Below are positions 8,597 through 17,005 of a stretch of DNA of 64,000 nt, in pieces. The notes below the pieces were generated by a model, which worked only from the letters and a program-made list of their open reading frames with translations, was not told where the DNA came from and did no database searches. Position 1 is the stretch's first letter, and every line of letters starts with the position of its first letter. Location of the stretch: contig NZ_CP014206.1 in assembly GCF_001563225.1 (NCBI RefSeq), positions 3,639,486 to 3,703,485 on the forward strand. The letters run 5' to 3'. A program made the translations under genes and the position numbers. Source of the stretch: Pseudodesulfovibrio indicus (GTDB taxonomy: Bacteria > Desulfobacterota > Desulfovibrionia > Desulfovibrionales > Desulfovibrionaceae).

Positions 8597-9813
8597 TGCC
8601 CGCCCTCGCCCGCCAGGGACTTCAGGTAGCCGAGAAGCTGGTCCAGGGTGGCCTGGTCCAGGTCGTCGTAGATGGGCATGGCGTCGTCGAACCCTTCGGG
8701 CACGTTGGCGGACGGCTCCACGATGGCCCGGCGGAGATACGCGTCGTCCGCCTTGAGGTCGTAGGGCTTGCCGTCGGCGGTCTTGCCCTTCCGCTCCGAG
8801 CCGTACAGGCCGAGGAAGCTCGGTCCGACGTCGTCGGTGCCGTCCGTGGTGTGGCAGCCGAGGCAGCCCAGCTCGTCGGCCAGGGCCTGGCCCTTGTCGG
8901 GCCTGTCGGGCTTGAGCAGGTAGGCGATCATGGCGTCCAGCTGCGCATCGGAAAGTTCGTCGCCGTAGGGCGGCATCTCGTCGCCCCACCCCTTGACCAG
9001 GGTGGCACCGGGCTCGCGCACGGACTGGCGGATGAAGTCCGCGTCGGGCCGGATGGTCTTCTCGGTGCCGTCGGGCAGGACCACGGTCTGCTCCCGGCCG
9101 CCCAGGTCGAGCAGGCTGGGGGCCGCGTCCTCGGAGAGGTCCATGGAGTGGCAGTCGAAGCAACCGAACTCCTTGAGCAGCGCCAGCCCTACGTCCTCGC
9201 CTTCTTCCGCGCCGCCCTCGGCCAGCCAGGCGTCAAACTCCTCCTGGTCCAGCACCCGCAGGAGGGTGATCATGTCCGCGTGCTTCAGGCCGCAGTATTC
9301 GGCGCAGAAGATGTCGTAGTCGCCCAGGGTGTCGGACTGCAGCCAGGCGTCGGTCTCCATGCCCGGGACCAGGTCCCACTTCACGCGCATGGCCGGGACG
9401 TAGAAGGAGTGGATGACGTCGCGGGAGGCCAGGGCCAGCCGGACCGGGGTGTTCACCGGGATGACCAGCTCGTTGGAGGTCCGCCCGTTCTCGTAGGTGA
9501 AGCGCCAGGACCACATGCGCCCTTCCACGGACACGGTCATGGCCCCTTCCGGGATGGTCCGCATGGCCTTGAACGAGGTCCAGCCGGTCCAGAACAGCCC
9601 CAGGACGATGATCGTCGGCAGGACGGTCCATATTATCTCCAGCCAGACGGACCCCTTGATGTCCGTGGCGTGCGGATTGCGTTTGTGGTCGTACCGCCAC
9701 AGGAAATAGAGCATGGCAACGGTCACGGCCACCAGGATGAACACGGCGAACCCGAGTATGATCAGGAAGGCCTGGTCCACTTCCTTTGCGGCGGAAAATA
9801 TCTGCGGATACAT
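8593..9813 (-). CDS. coxB: Cytochrome c oxidase subunit II with two fused c-haem domains
   Basis: 406 residues. Two N-terminal helices (around 15-42 and 68-93) anchor a cupredoxin domain with an intact CuA site, CAEYCGLKHADM (C-x3-C-x3-H-x2-M), at about residues 168-180. The C-terminal 190 residues hold two cytochrome c domains with motifs CFDCH and CLGCH, each followed by Met-containing segments. One such domain defines caa3/cao3 enzymes; two match the cc(o/b)o3 oxidases described from Desulfovibrio. It would accept electrons from soluble periplasmic cytochrome c, perhaps the small one at the head of this operon. Confidence 0.92.
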   Translation of the reverse strand: MYPQIFSAAKEVDQAFLIILGFAVFILVAVTVAMLYFLWRYDHKRNPHATDIKGSVWLEIIWTVLPTIIVLGLFWTGWTSFKAMRTIPEGAMTVSVEGRMWSWRFTYENGRTSNELVIPVNTPVRLALASRDVIHSFYVPAMRVKWDLVPGMETDAWLQSDTLGDYDIFCAEYCGLKHADMITLLRVLDQEEFDAWLAEGGAEEGEDVGLALLKEFGCFDCHSMDLSEDAAPSLLDLGGREQTVVLPDGTEKTIRPDADFIRQSVREPGATLVKGWGDEMPPYGDELSDAQLDAMIAYLLKPDRPDKGQALADELGCLGCHTTDGTDDVGPSFLGLYGSERKGKTADGKPYDLKADDAYLRRAIVEPSANVPEGFDDAMPIYDDLDQATLDQLLGYLKSLAGEGGQ

Positions 9814-9852
9814 GGTTCCCTCTTCCTTTCCTTCTTCCGGTCGCGGACCGGC

Positions 9853-10140
9853 CTACCTGTTCGCCGTGTCGAAGAACGTGAACCCGATGAAGATGGCCAG
9901 GATGACGAAGGCCACCAGGACCATGGTCTTGAGCGTCCGGTTCTCGTACTTGAGATGCATGAAGAAGAAGACCACCAGGGACGCCTTCAGGGAGGCGATG
10001 GCCATGGCCACGACCACGTTGAGGAACCCCAGGTGGACCTGGGCCACCCCCACCGTGACCGCCGTGAGGACCATGAGCGCTCCCCATATGCCGATGAACA
10101 GCCCGTAGCCGGGTGCGTGATGATTCGTGTTTTCACTCAT
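9853..10140 (-). CDS. coxD: Cytochrome c oxidase subunit IV (bacterial type)
   Basis: 95 residues with three hydrophobic segments (LFIGIWGALMVLTAVTVGVA, VVVAMAIASLKASLVVFFFM, LVAFVILAIFIGFTF). ASLKASLVVFFFMHLKYE is the hallmark of the prokaryotic subunit IV family. It helps oxidase assembly and is not catalytic. It lies between subunits III and II. Confidence 0.85.
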   Translation of the reverse strand: MSENTNHHAPGYGLFIGIWGALMVLTAVTVGVAQVHLGFLNVVVAMAIASLKASLVVFFFMHLKYENRTLKTMVLVAFVILAIFIGFTFFDTANR

Positions 10141-10152
10141 AGGGTCGCCCGC

Positions 10153-10749
10153 CTAGGTGATGAGGTAATAGAGCGGAAAGAGATAGATCCAGATGAGGTC
10201 CACCAGATGCCAGTAGAGGCCCGCGTTCTCCAGGGCCACGAAGTGGTCCGGGGTGCAGCGCTCGAGCCGGATCATGGCCCAGACCCAGGTGAACACGCCC
10301 ATGCCGATGATCACGTGCAGCCCGTGCAGGCCGGTCATGGTGTAGTACAGGGAGAAGAACGCCTGCTTGCCCGGCTCCCACTGGACCAGGGTCTCCCCGC
10401 CGGGGTAGATGCCCGCGTGGATCTTGTGGGACCACTCGAAGTACTTGATGACCAGGAAGCAGCAGGCCAGGGCCATGGTCAGCCCGATGAACAGTTCGGC
10501 CGTCTTCCGGCTGCCCTTCTGGAGCGCGGCCACGGACAGCGCCGCGAACAGGCTGGAGGTGATCAGGACCACGGTGTTGGTGGTCCCCATGGTCACGTCC
10601 AGGAGCTTGCTCGCCTCGTGGAACTCCGTGGGGTAGCGCCCCAGGGTCACGGAATAGAGCACGAACAGGCCGCCGAAGAGAAGTATCTCGGTGAACAGGA
10701 AGAGCCACATGCCCATCTTGGCCCCGACGTAGTCACGGTGTTCAGTCAT
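10153..10749 (-). CDS. coxC: Cytochrome c oxidase subunit III
   Basis: 198 residues, five predicted helices, the short form of subunit III. Typical segments are KMGMWLFLFTEILLFGGLF near the start, GLHGLHVIIGMGVFTW in the middle and GLYWHLVDLIWIYLFPL at the C-terminus. Its start overlaps the end of coxA by eight bases, indicating translational coupling. It stabilises the catalytic core. Confidence 0.92.
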   Translation of the reverse strand: MTEHRDYVGAKMGMWLFLFTEILLFGGLFVLYSVTLGRYPTEFHEASKLLDVTMGTTNTVVLITSSLFAALSVAALQKGSRKTAELFIGLTMALACCFLVIKYFEWSHKIHAGIYPGGETLVQWEPGKQAFFSLYYTMTGLHGLHVIIGMGVFTWVWAMIRLERCTPDHFVALENAGLYWHLVDLIWIYLFPLYYLIT

Positions 10750-12349
10750 CGTCCCGCACCTCGCTGTAGTCGTACGGGCCGTGGGTCACGACCGGCACTT
10801 CGTCGAAGTTGTGGGTCGGCGGCGGGGACGGCAGGGTCCACTCCAGGGTGGCCGCCTTCCACGGGTTGCGCCCGCACGGAGCGCCCTTGTAGCGCGACCG
10901 GACCAGGTTCCAGAGCATCAGGGCCAACCCCACGAAGGTGATCCAGGAGCCGTAGGTGGACAGCTGGTGCAGCGGGGTGAACTGCGGCAGATAGTCGTAG
11001 TAGCGGCGCGGCATGCCCTGCAGCCCCAGCAGGTACATGGGGAAGTACAGCCCGTTGAGACCGATGATCAGCAGCACGGCCGCGATCATGGCCTGCTTGC
11101 GGTTGTACATCCGTCCGTACATCTTGGGGAACCAGTAGTGGATGGCGGCAAACATGCCGAAGCCGGTGCCGCCGAAGATGACGTAATGGAAATGGCCGAC
11201 TACGAAATAGGTGTCGTGGACGTGCATGTCCGTGCCCGCGCTGCCGAGCACCAGGCCGGTGATGCCGCCCATGGCGAACAGGAAGATGAACCCCAGGGCA
11301 TAGACCAGGGGCGGCTCCAGCCGGATGGACCCCTTGTACATGGTGGACAGCCAGTTGAAGACCTTGATGGCCGAAGGCACGGCCACGATGAAGGTCAACA
11401 GCGAGAAGACCATGACCGCCGTGTCCGACATGCCCGACACGAACATGTGGTGCGCCCAGACCAGGGAGCCGGCAAAGGCGATGGCCAGGGAGGAGCCGAC
11501 GATGGTCTTGTAGCCGAAGATGGACTTGCGGCAGAAGACCGGGATGATGTCCGAGATCACGCCCATGGCGGGCAGGATCATGATGTAGACCGCCGGGTGG
11601 GAATAGATCCAGAAGAGATGCTGGTAGAGGATCGGGTCGCCGCCCCGGGCCGGGTCGAAGATGCCCATGCCGAGCAGCCGCTCGATGATGATCAGGACCA
11701 CGGTGATGGACAGGATGGGGGTGGCCAGCACCTGGATCCAGGCCGTGGCGTAGAGCGCCCAGGCGAACAGGGTCAGCCGGGTCCAGGAGAGCCCCGGCGC
11801 GCGCAGCCGGTGAATGGTGACGATGAAGTTCAACCCGGTCAGGATGGACGAGAAGCCGAGGATGAACACCCCGGCCACGGCCACCGAGACGTTGGTCGTG
11901 GTCACCGCCGAGAACGGGACGTAGAAGGTCCAGCCCGTGTCGGGCGCGCCCCCGCCGGTGAACAGCGAGATCAGCGCCGTGGCCCCGCCGATGAGGTAGA
12001 GCCAGAAGGAGAACATGTTCAGCCGCGGGAAGGCCACGTCCTCGGCCCCCAGTTGAAGCGGCAGGAAGATGTTTCCGAAGGCCGCCGGGATGGAGGGAAT
12101 GACCACGATGAAAATCATGATCACCCCGTGCAGGGTGAAGACCGCGTTGTAGGTCTGCGGGCCGATGAAGTCCCGGCCGGGCCAGAACAGCTCCATGCGG
12201 ATGAGCAGCCCGAGGAACACCCCGACGATGAAAAAGGCCATGATGCACCACAGATACAGCATGCCGATACGCTTGTGGTCTATGGTGAAGAGCCACTCGC
12301 GTATCCAGGATTTGCCTCCGGGAGCCATGAATCCGGCGTCAACGTTCAT
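10742..12349 (-). CDS. coxA: Cytochrome c oxidase subunit I, A2-type heme-copper oxygen reductase
   Basis: 535 residues with about twelve helices. The CuB and cross-linked Tyr region reads WIYSHPAVYIMILPAMG; the Glu of the usual GHPEVY is replaced and the preceding Tyr-Ser is present, which is the mark of the A2 subfamily. The second CuB histidine pair is in WAHHMFVSGM and the haem ligands are in the HVHDTYFVVGHFHYV region. It reduces O2 to water and should pump protons. It directly follows the SCO gene with no gap. In an otherwise anaerobic metabolism the likely role is oxygen defence or microaerobic respiration. Confidence 0.95.
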   Translation of the reverse strand: MNVDAGFMAPGGKSWIREWLFTIDHKRIGMLYLWCIMAFFIVGVFLGLLIRMELFWPGRDFIGPQTYNAVFTLHGVIMIFIVVIPSIPAAFGNIFLPLQLGAEDVAFPRLNMFSFWLYLIGGATALISLFTGGGAPDTGWTFYVPFSAVTTTNVSVAVAGVFILGFSSILTGLNFIVTIHRLRAPGLSWTRLTLFAWALYATAWIQVLATPILSITVVLIIIERLLGMGIFDPARGGDPILYQHLFWIYSHPAVYIMILPAMGVISDIIPVFCRKSIFGYKTIVGSSLAIAFAGSLVWAHHMFVSGMSDTAVMVFSLLTFIVAVPSAIKVFNWLSTMYKGSIRLEPPLVYALGFIFLFAMGGITGLVLGSAGTDMHVHDTYFVVGHFHYVIFGGTGFGMFAAIHYWFPKMYGRMYNRKQAMIAAVLLIIGLNGLYFPMYLLGLQGMPRRYYDYLPQFTPLHQLSTYGSWITFVGLALMLWNLVRSRYKGAPCGRNPWKAATLEWTLPSPPPTHNFDEVPVVTHGPYDYSEVRDDD

Positions 12350-13360
12350 CTAGCGCCTCTTTTTCCTGCCCCCCAGGAACAACCAGGCCAGGAACAGGCC
12401 CACGAAGCCCAGGATGGCGAACCCGGAGACGCGCAGGATGTCGAAGACATACCGCCGCCCCTGGGGGTCGTAGTTGTAGCAGTAGGAGAGCAGCCGCTTT
12501 ACGGAAAGCCCGGTCTTGCCCTGGGCCGCCTCGGTTCCCGCCATGGTGATGTCGAAGGGCAGGAAGCTTGAGCCGTAGAGATAGCGCACGATCTTGCCGC
12601 CGGGCGCGATGGCGATGGCCGCCACCGGATGCGCCCACAGCCCGGCCTGCTTCTGGACCGTGTAGCCGATGGCCTTGAGCGTGGCGTCGATGGCCTGCTG
12701 GTCGCCGGTCAGGAAGGTCCAGTACTCGGCCGGGAAGGCGTCGCCCGAAATGGCCGTGTAGTTGCGCTTGGCCCTGGCCGCGTCCTTTTGGGTCTCGCGG
12801 GCGTCGAAGCTCAGGGAGACGACCTTGAGCTCCTTGCCCGGAACAAGCTTCACCTGGGGCAGGATGGAGGCCACCGAGCCCTGGAGCAGGTTGCAGACGT
12901 CGGGACAGCGGTAATAGATGGGCAGCAGCAGGACCGGGGTGTCCATCAGGGAGAGCAGCCGGACCTCCTTGCCCTCGGAGTCGGTGAAGGCCACGTCGGG
13001 GAGCATGTCGCCCAGGTGTTCCTCGATGCCCACGGGCAGGTCTGCCTCCTCGGCCTCCTCCATCATCTTGGCGTGGTCGTGTTCGGCGATCCCGTCCGCG
13101 GCCATGTCCGCAGCCATGTCGCCCTGGGCCGCATGGTCCATGGCGTCGTGAACGGCCTCGCCCGCGTCACCCGCCGCCATGTCGCCGGTGGCCGCATGGT
13201 CCATGGTTGAATGATCCGTGGCCGCGTGATCCACGGGAGACTCCATGACCCCTTGTTCCATGGCCGAATGGCCGGTGGTCATGGCCCCGTCCTCTCCGGC
13301 CGCCCGACAGGGGGCGGCCGCAAGAAGACAGAGAGCCAGGACGAGGATGAAGGAACGCAT
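12350..13360 (-). CDS. SCO1/SenC-type copper chaperone with a Met/His-rich N-terminal region
   Basis: 336 residues: a signal peptide, a long low-complexity stretch rich in His, Met and Asp (about residues 25-95, with repeats such as DHAATDHSTMDHAATGDMAA), a thioredoxin-like SCO domain and a C-terminal helix (FAILGFVGLFLAWLFLGG) followed by RKKRR. The copper-binding CPDVC lies in YYRCPDVCNLLQG and the distal His in LWAHPVAAIAI. SCO proteins load copper into the CuA site of subunit II. The His/Met-rich segment is an extra feature that may store or collect copper. It lies 12 bases after the cytochrome gene and abuts coxA. Confidence 0.88.
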   Translation of the reverse strand: MRSFILVLALCLLAAAPCRAAGEDGAMTTGHSAMEQGVMESPVDHAATDHSTMDHAATGDMAAGDAGEAVHDAMDHAAQGDMAADMAADGIAEHDHAKMMEEAEEADLPVGIEEHLGDMLPDVAFTDSEGKEVRLLSLMDTPVLLLPIYYRCPDVCNLLQGSVASILPQVKLVPGKELKVVSLSFDARETQKDAARAKRNYTAISGDAFPAEYWTFLTGDQQAIDATLKAIGYTVQKQAGLWAHPVAAIAIAPGGKIVRYLYGSSFLPFDITMAGTEAAQGKTGLSVKRLLSYCYNYDPQGRRYVFDILRVSGFAILGFVGLFLAWLFLGGRKKRR

Positions 13361-13372
13361 CCCGGCCGATCC

Positions 13373-13678
13373 TTACAGGGAGCCTATGTAGGCGGAGACG
13401 GCCTTGAGTTCGTCGCCGGACAGCCCCTTGGCCATGCGCTCCATGACCTTTTTCTTGGCCCCGCCGTAAGTGCCGTCCACATAGCCGGTGAGCTTCATCT
13501 CGATCTCCTGGGCGGACTGGCCCTTGAGCACGACGTCGCCGCCGGCCTTGGAGGATTCCGAGCCGTCGCGATGGCACTTGGCGCACCGTTTCTGGTACAC
13601 CTCACCGCCGTCCACGGCAAAGGCGGCAGTCACGCCGAAACAGAGTATGATGGTCAGAATGGCGAATACTTTTTTCAT
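13373..13678 (-). CDS. Small periplasmic monohaem cytochrome c
   Basis: 101 residues with a clean signal peptide (MKKVFAILTIILCFGVTAAFA) and one haem motif, YQKRCAKCHRDG. A Met in KKKVMERMAKGLS is a plausible axial ligand, and the C-terminal LSGDELKAVSAYIGSL helix is typical of class I c-type cytochromes such as c553. It is the first gene of the oxidase operon, so it is the natural candidate electron donor to the haem-bearing subunit II. Confidence 0.88.
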   Translation of the reverse strand: MKKVFAILTIILCFGVTAAFAVDGGEVYQKRCAKCHRDGSESSKAGGDVVLKGQSAQEIEMKLTGYVDGTYGGAKKKVMERMAKGLSGDELKAVSAYIGSL

Positions 13679-13899
13679 GATGTCCTCTTTTCGATTTTTA
13701 ATTAGGGTTGCGTTACTGAGGCTTACGGAACCATACTCCTTTTCAACTTTTTTTCAAACGCTAGAACATGATTTTCTGCCCCTGGAAAAATACCGACGCA
13801 TAAATTCAAATTTCTAATAGCTATACAAGCTCGTTTCATCTTACCGTTTCGGACAATACGGTCTATTGCCGCATCAAATGCCATGGAGGAGAGTCTATT
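13679..13899. promoter_or_regulatory. Divergent promoter region between the oxidase operon and the chemoreceptor
   Basis: 221 bases, clearly AT-rich in the middle (about 13690-13830). It must drive the oxidase operon leftward and the chemoreceptor rightward. I could not assign hexamers or a regulator site with confidence. A GGAGGAG ribosome site for the chemoreceptor is at about 13884-13890. Confidence 0.45.
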
Positions 13900-15924
13900 A
13901 TGAGCATCAAGTGGAAATTGCTTCTTATCACAGGGTTGCCCGTTTCGGCCGTTTTGATCATCTTTGCCGTGGGTCTGACCAGCTTCAACATCCTGGATTC
14001 GAGCATGCAGTCCGCCAACTCCCTGCACCTGGACAGGGCGACGATGATCGACGCCGATCGCGATGCCTACCAGGCCGAAGTCGCGGTGATGAACGCCATG
14101 AAAGCGACCTCCATGGAAGCCCTCAAAGCGGATAGCGAGGCCTGCGCCGAGAACATGCAGCAGACCTGGGACCGGATCACCGGCCCCGGCGAGAACTTCA
14201 CCCCGACCATGAGCGGTGACTTCGACGCCTTCAAGGCCCGGTTCGCCGAGTGGAAGAAGGCCAACGAAGCCATCCTCGCCCTGACCCGAGAGACGCTGGC
14301 CTCCAACCTGGAGCGCGACAAGGCCGAAGAAGAAGCCCTCGCCTCCTTCGACGCCATGCGCGACGCCATCGACAAGCTGGGCGAAATCGCCAACAACGCC
14401 CTGGCCGAGCCGGGCCTGCCCGACTTCCAGCGGCAGCGCGCCGAGCAGGCCCTGTCCCTGATCCTCAATGCCGACCGCGACGCCTACCAGGCCTATGTGG
14501 CCCAGCTCCTCGTGACCCGCACCCTCGACCCGGAAACCATCAAGACAGAGGCCGAGGCCTTTGCCGAAAACCTGAGCCAGACGCGGGACCGCGTGACCAA
14601 GGGCGCGGACATCCTGGGCAGCTCGACCGCCGCCCTCAAGGCCGACTTCCTGGCGCAGCTGGCCATCTGGCAGGAGCACAGCCAGCAGGTCGTGGACCTG
14701 ACCGCCGCCAACGCGGGCAAGAATCGTGAGCGCGTCTCCCTCTACAAGAGCAGCGAAAGCGCCTTTGCCGCCATGCGCGACACCATCGACAAGCTCGGCC
14801 AGGCCGAGGTCGAACGGGTCGAAGCCGAAATGCAGGCCCTTGACGCGGTCATCAGCAGCACCATCTGGACCTATATCCTGATCTCCCTGCTCTTCACCCT
14901 GGCCTCCGTGGCCGTGACCCTGATCTTCTCGTCCAAGATGGCCTCCGTCATGAAGCAGGCCGCCTCCGTGGCCCAGTCCCTGGCCAAGGGCGACTTCACC
15001 GTGCGCCTCGACGTCAAGCGCAACGACGAGATCGGCCAGCTGGGACAGGCCATCGGTCAGATGATCGAAAAGCTCAGCGCCATCGTCCTTGAGGTCCAGG
15101 AGGCGGCGTCCAGCGTGGCCAGCAGCTCCGAAGAACTGGCCGGGTCCTCCCAGACCCTAAGCCAGGGCGCCACGGAGCAGGCCGCCTCGGTGGAGGAGGT
15201 CTCGGCCTCCATGGAGCAGATGTCCGCGAGCATCGGCCAGAACACCGAAAGCTCCTCCAAGACCGAAGCCATCGCCCGGAGCACCGCCGAGGAAGGCCGC
15301 AAGGGCGGCGAGGCCGTGCGCCAGACCGTGGACGCCATGACCCAGATCGCGGAGAAGATCTCGATCATCGAGGAGATCGCCCGGCAGACCAACCTGCTGG
15401 CCCTGAACGCGGCCATCGAGGCCGCCCGTGCGGGCGAGCAGGGCAAGGGGTTCGCCGTGGTCGCGGCCGAGGTGCGCAAGCTGGCCGAGCGAAGCGGCTC
15501 CGCGGCCGCCGAGATCGGCGAGCTGTCCGCCTCCAGCGTGGAGGTCGCCGCCAGGGCCGGAAAGATGCTCGACTCCATCGTGCCGAACATCGAGCAGACC
15601 GCCGAACTGATCCAGGAGATCACCGCCGCCAGCAGCGAGCAGAACGTGGGCGCGTCCGAAATCAACAACGCCCTGCAGCAGCTCGACACCGTGGTCCAGA
15701 CCAACGCCAGTTCCTCGGAGGAGATCGCCTCCACAGCCGAAGAGCTTTCCTCCCACGCGGCGCGGATGGAGGCCACCATGTCCTTCTTCAACCTCAGACA
15801 CCAAACGTCCGTCTCTCCGACGCGACGGGCCGTGGTCCAGCGGAAGCAGCCCATGCTCCAGGCCGCCGAGCCCGAAAGCGTGGACCTCGACATGGGCGAA
15901 GACGACGCCTTCGAGCGGTTCTGA
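13900..15924 (+). CDS. Methyl-accepting chemotaxis protein with a duplicated helical sensor
   Basis: 674 residues. Helix 1 spans about 8-32, the periplasmic region about 33-320, helix 2 ([19 protein letters not shown]) about 325-347, then HAMP and a cytoplasmic signalling domain. The conserved tip reads [20 protein letters not shown], with [19 protein letters not shown] after it. The periplasmic part is all-helical and contains two related modules, each opening with ADRDAYQA (about residues 52 and 192) and followed by TWDRIT / TRDRVT segments, which resembles the helical bimodular sensor class. The ligand is unknown. The C-terminus lacks the NWETF-type tether. Confidence 0.9.
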   Translation: MSIKWKLLLITGLPVSAVLIIFAVGLTSFNILDSSMQSANSLHLDRATMIDADRDAYQAEVAVMNAMKATSMEALKADSEACAENMQQTWDRITGPGENFTPTMSGDFDAFKARFAEWKKANEAILALTRETLASNLERDKAEEEALASFDAMRDAIDKLGEIANNALAEPGLPDFQRQRAEQALSLILNADRDAYQAYVAQLLVTRTLDPETIKTEAEAFAENLSQTRDRVTKGADILGSSTAALKADFLAQLAIWQEHSQQVVDLTAANAGKNRERVSLYKSSESAFAAMRDTIDKLGQAEVERVEAEMQALDAVISSTIWTYILISLLFTLASVAVTLIFSSKMASVMKQAASVAQSLAKGDFTVRLDVKRNDEIGQLGQAIGQMIEKLSAIVLEVQEAASSVASSSEELAGSSQTLSQGATEQAASVEEVSASMEQMSASIGQNTESSSKTEAIARSTAEEGRKGGEAVRQTVDAMTQIAEKISIIEEIARQTNLLALNAAIEAARAGEQGKGFAVVAAEVRKLAERSGSAAAEIGELSASSVEVAARAGKMLDSIVPNIEQTAELIQEITAASSEQNVGASEINNALQQLDTVVQTNASSSEEIASTAEELSSHAARMEATMSFFNLRHQTSVSPTRRAVVQRKQPMLQAAEPESVDLDMGEDDAFERF

Positions 15925-15949
15925 TTCCCTCTCCCATAACTCCGACAAC

Positions 15950-15980
15950 GGGCGGCCCCAGCACGGGGCCGCCCTTTTTT
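15950..15980 (+). terminator. Terminator of the chemoreceptor gene
   Basis: GGGCGGCCCC (15950-15959) pairs with GGGGCCGCCC (15965-15974), followed by TTTTTT. Confidence 0.9.
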
Positions 15981-16155
15981 CGCGCCTCGCCCCGGATCGG
16001 CGGACAGTACGGAACCATGAAAAATGGATTATCCACGAACCGGACTCCATTCACCGTGGACCGGGGGTTCCGGGATACGAAGGCCGAAACCATTTGGTCA
16101 CATTTATTATTTCAAATATTTCGAGAACTTATTAACTATTTTCAGACTATCCACT

Positions 16156-16171
16156 TGGCATGTCCCTTGCT
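16156..16171 (+). promoter_or_regulatory. Sigma-54 promoter of the tadE-tadE-tadG operon
   Basis: TGGCATGTCCCTTGCT matches the sigma-54 consensus TGGCACG-N4-TTGCW with one mismatch. The invariant GG (16157-16158) and GC (16169-16170) have the required 10-base spacing. The start point would be near 16182, about 26 bases before the first ATG. The AT-rich DNA at 16095-16150 could bend or bind IHF; an enhancer-binding protein should be needed. Confidence 0.8.
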
Positions 16172-16207
16172 TCGTACAATGCACATTCCTGATTGGAGGA
16201 TGCACCG

Positions 16208-16609
16208 ATGCAAAAGACAGATAAGCGCAGACAGGGAAGGCGCGGGCTGGCCGCCGTTGAGATGGCCATGCTGTTGCCGATCTTCCTGCTGCTGTTGATG
16301 GGCGTCATGGACGTGGCCCGGCTGTACTGGACCCAGGGAGTGGTCCGGGACGCCGCGTTCGAGGGCGCCCGCATAGCCATCTTGAACGAGGCCACCGCCG
16401 CCCAGATCGAGACCGAGATCGCCAGGAAGCTTCTCAGGGGCGGCCTTGACCAGGCGCCGTCCATCGAGATCGGCCCGAGGGAGCCGTCCCGGCCCGTGGA
16501 CGTGACCGTGTCCGTTCCCTTCGAATTTCTGGTCATCGGCAGCATGGTCCCGCAAATGGCCGATGAAACGCAGGTGGCGGCCACCGCCGTCATGACCCAC
16601 GAGAGGTAG
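16208..16609 (+). CDS. TadE-like pseudopilin, first copy
   Basis: 133 residues starting at ATG 16208, seven bases after GGAGGA. It has a basic N-terminus then the TadE signature: AAVEMAMLLPIFLLLLMGVM (Glu at +5 after the processing-type site, then a hydrophobic helix) and DVARLYWTQGVVRDAAFEGA. TadE proteins are minor pseudopilins of tight-adherence (Flp) pili, processed by a prepilin peptidase at the inner membrane. It is the first of three co-transcribed Tad-type genes. No tadA/B/C ATPase or platform gene and no flp major pilin is in this window. Confidence 0.8.
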   Translation: MQKTDKRRQGRRGLAAVEMAMLLPIFLLLLMGVMDVARLYWTQGVVRDAAFEGARIAILNEATAAQIETEIARKLLRGGLDQAPSIEIGPREPSRPVDVTVSVPFEFLVIGSMVPQMADETQVAATAVMTHER

Positions 16610-16611
16610 CC

Positions 16612-17001
16612 ATGCGCAATAACGGAGAACACCGACGAGGCAGCGCCGTCATGGAATTCGCGCTGCTCATCCCCCTGCTCCTGATCCCGCTGCTGACGGG
16701 CATGTGGGACGTGTCCACGATGATCGACATGAACCAGATCCTGACCCGCGCGGCCAGGGAAGGCGCGGTCATGGCCTCCCGGGGCGACGACCCGGTCTCG
16801 GCCGTGAAGTCCTACGTGGAGACCGAGGGGCTGGTCACCGACAACCTGACCGTGGACGTCGAGCTCGGCCAGCCCGACCCGGTCCTGGGCCAGGAGGTCG
16901 CGGTCTCCCTCACCTATAATTTCGCGGACGCCACCGTGTACCCCTGGCAGGAACTGCTGCCGGGCGGCCTGCGCGCCAGCGCCCGCGCCAAGATGGAGTA
17001 A
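16612..17001 (+). CDS. TadE-like pseudopilin, second copy
   Basis: 129 residues, two bases after the previous stop. The N-terminal helix reads SAVMEFALLIPLLLIPLLTG, with a Glu in the same place, followed by DMNQILTRAAREGAVMASRG. A beta-rich C-terminal half follows. Together with its neighbour it resembles a TadE/TadF pair. Function is inferred from the family and the operon. Confidence 0.78.
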   Translation: MRNNGEHRRGSAVMEFALLIPLLLIPLLTGMWDVSTMIDMNQILTRAAREGAVMASRGDDPVSAVKSYVETEGLVTDNLTVDVELGQPDPVLGQEVAVSLTYNFADATVYPWQELLPGGLRASARAKME

Positions 17002-17005
17002 GGCC

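Noticed and set aside
16017-16207. Start of the first TadE-like gene at TTG 16193
   Set aside because: The ribosome site GGAGGA overlaps that codon; ATG 16208 has correct spacing.
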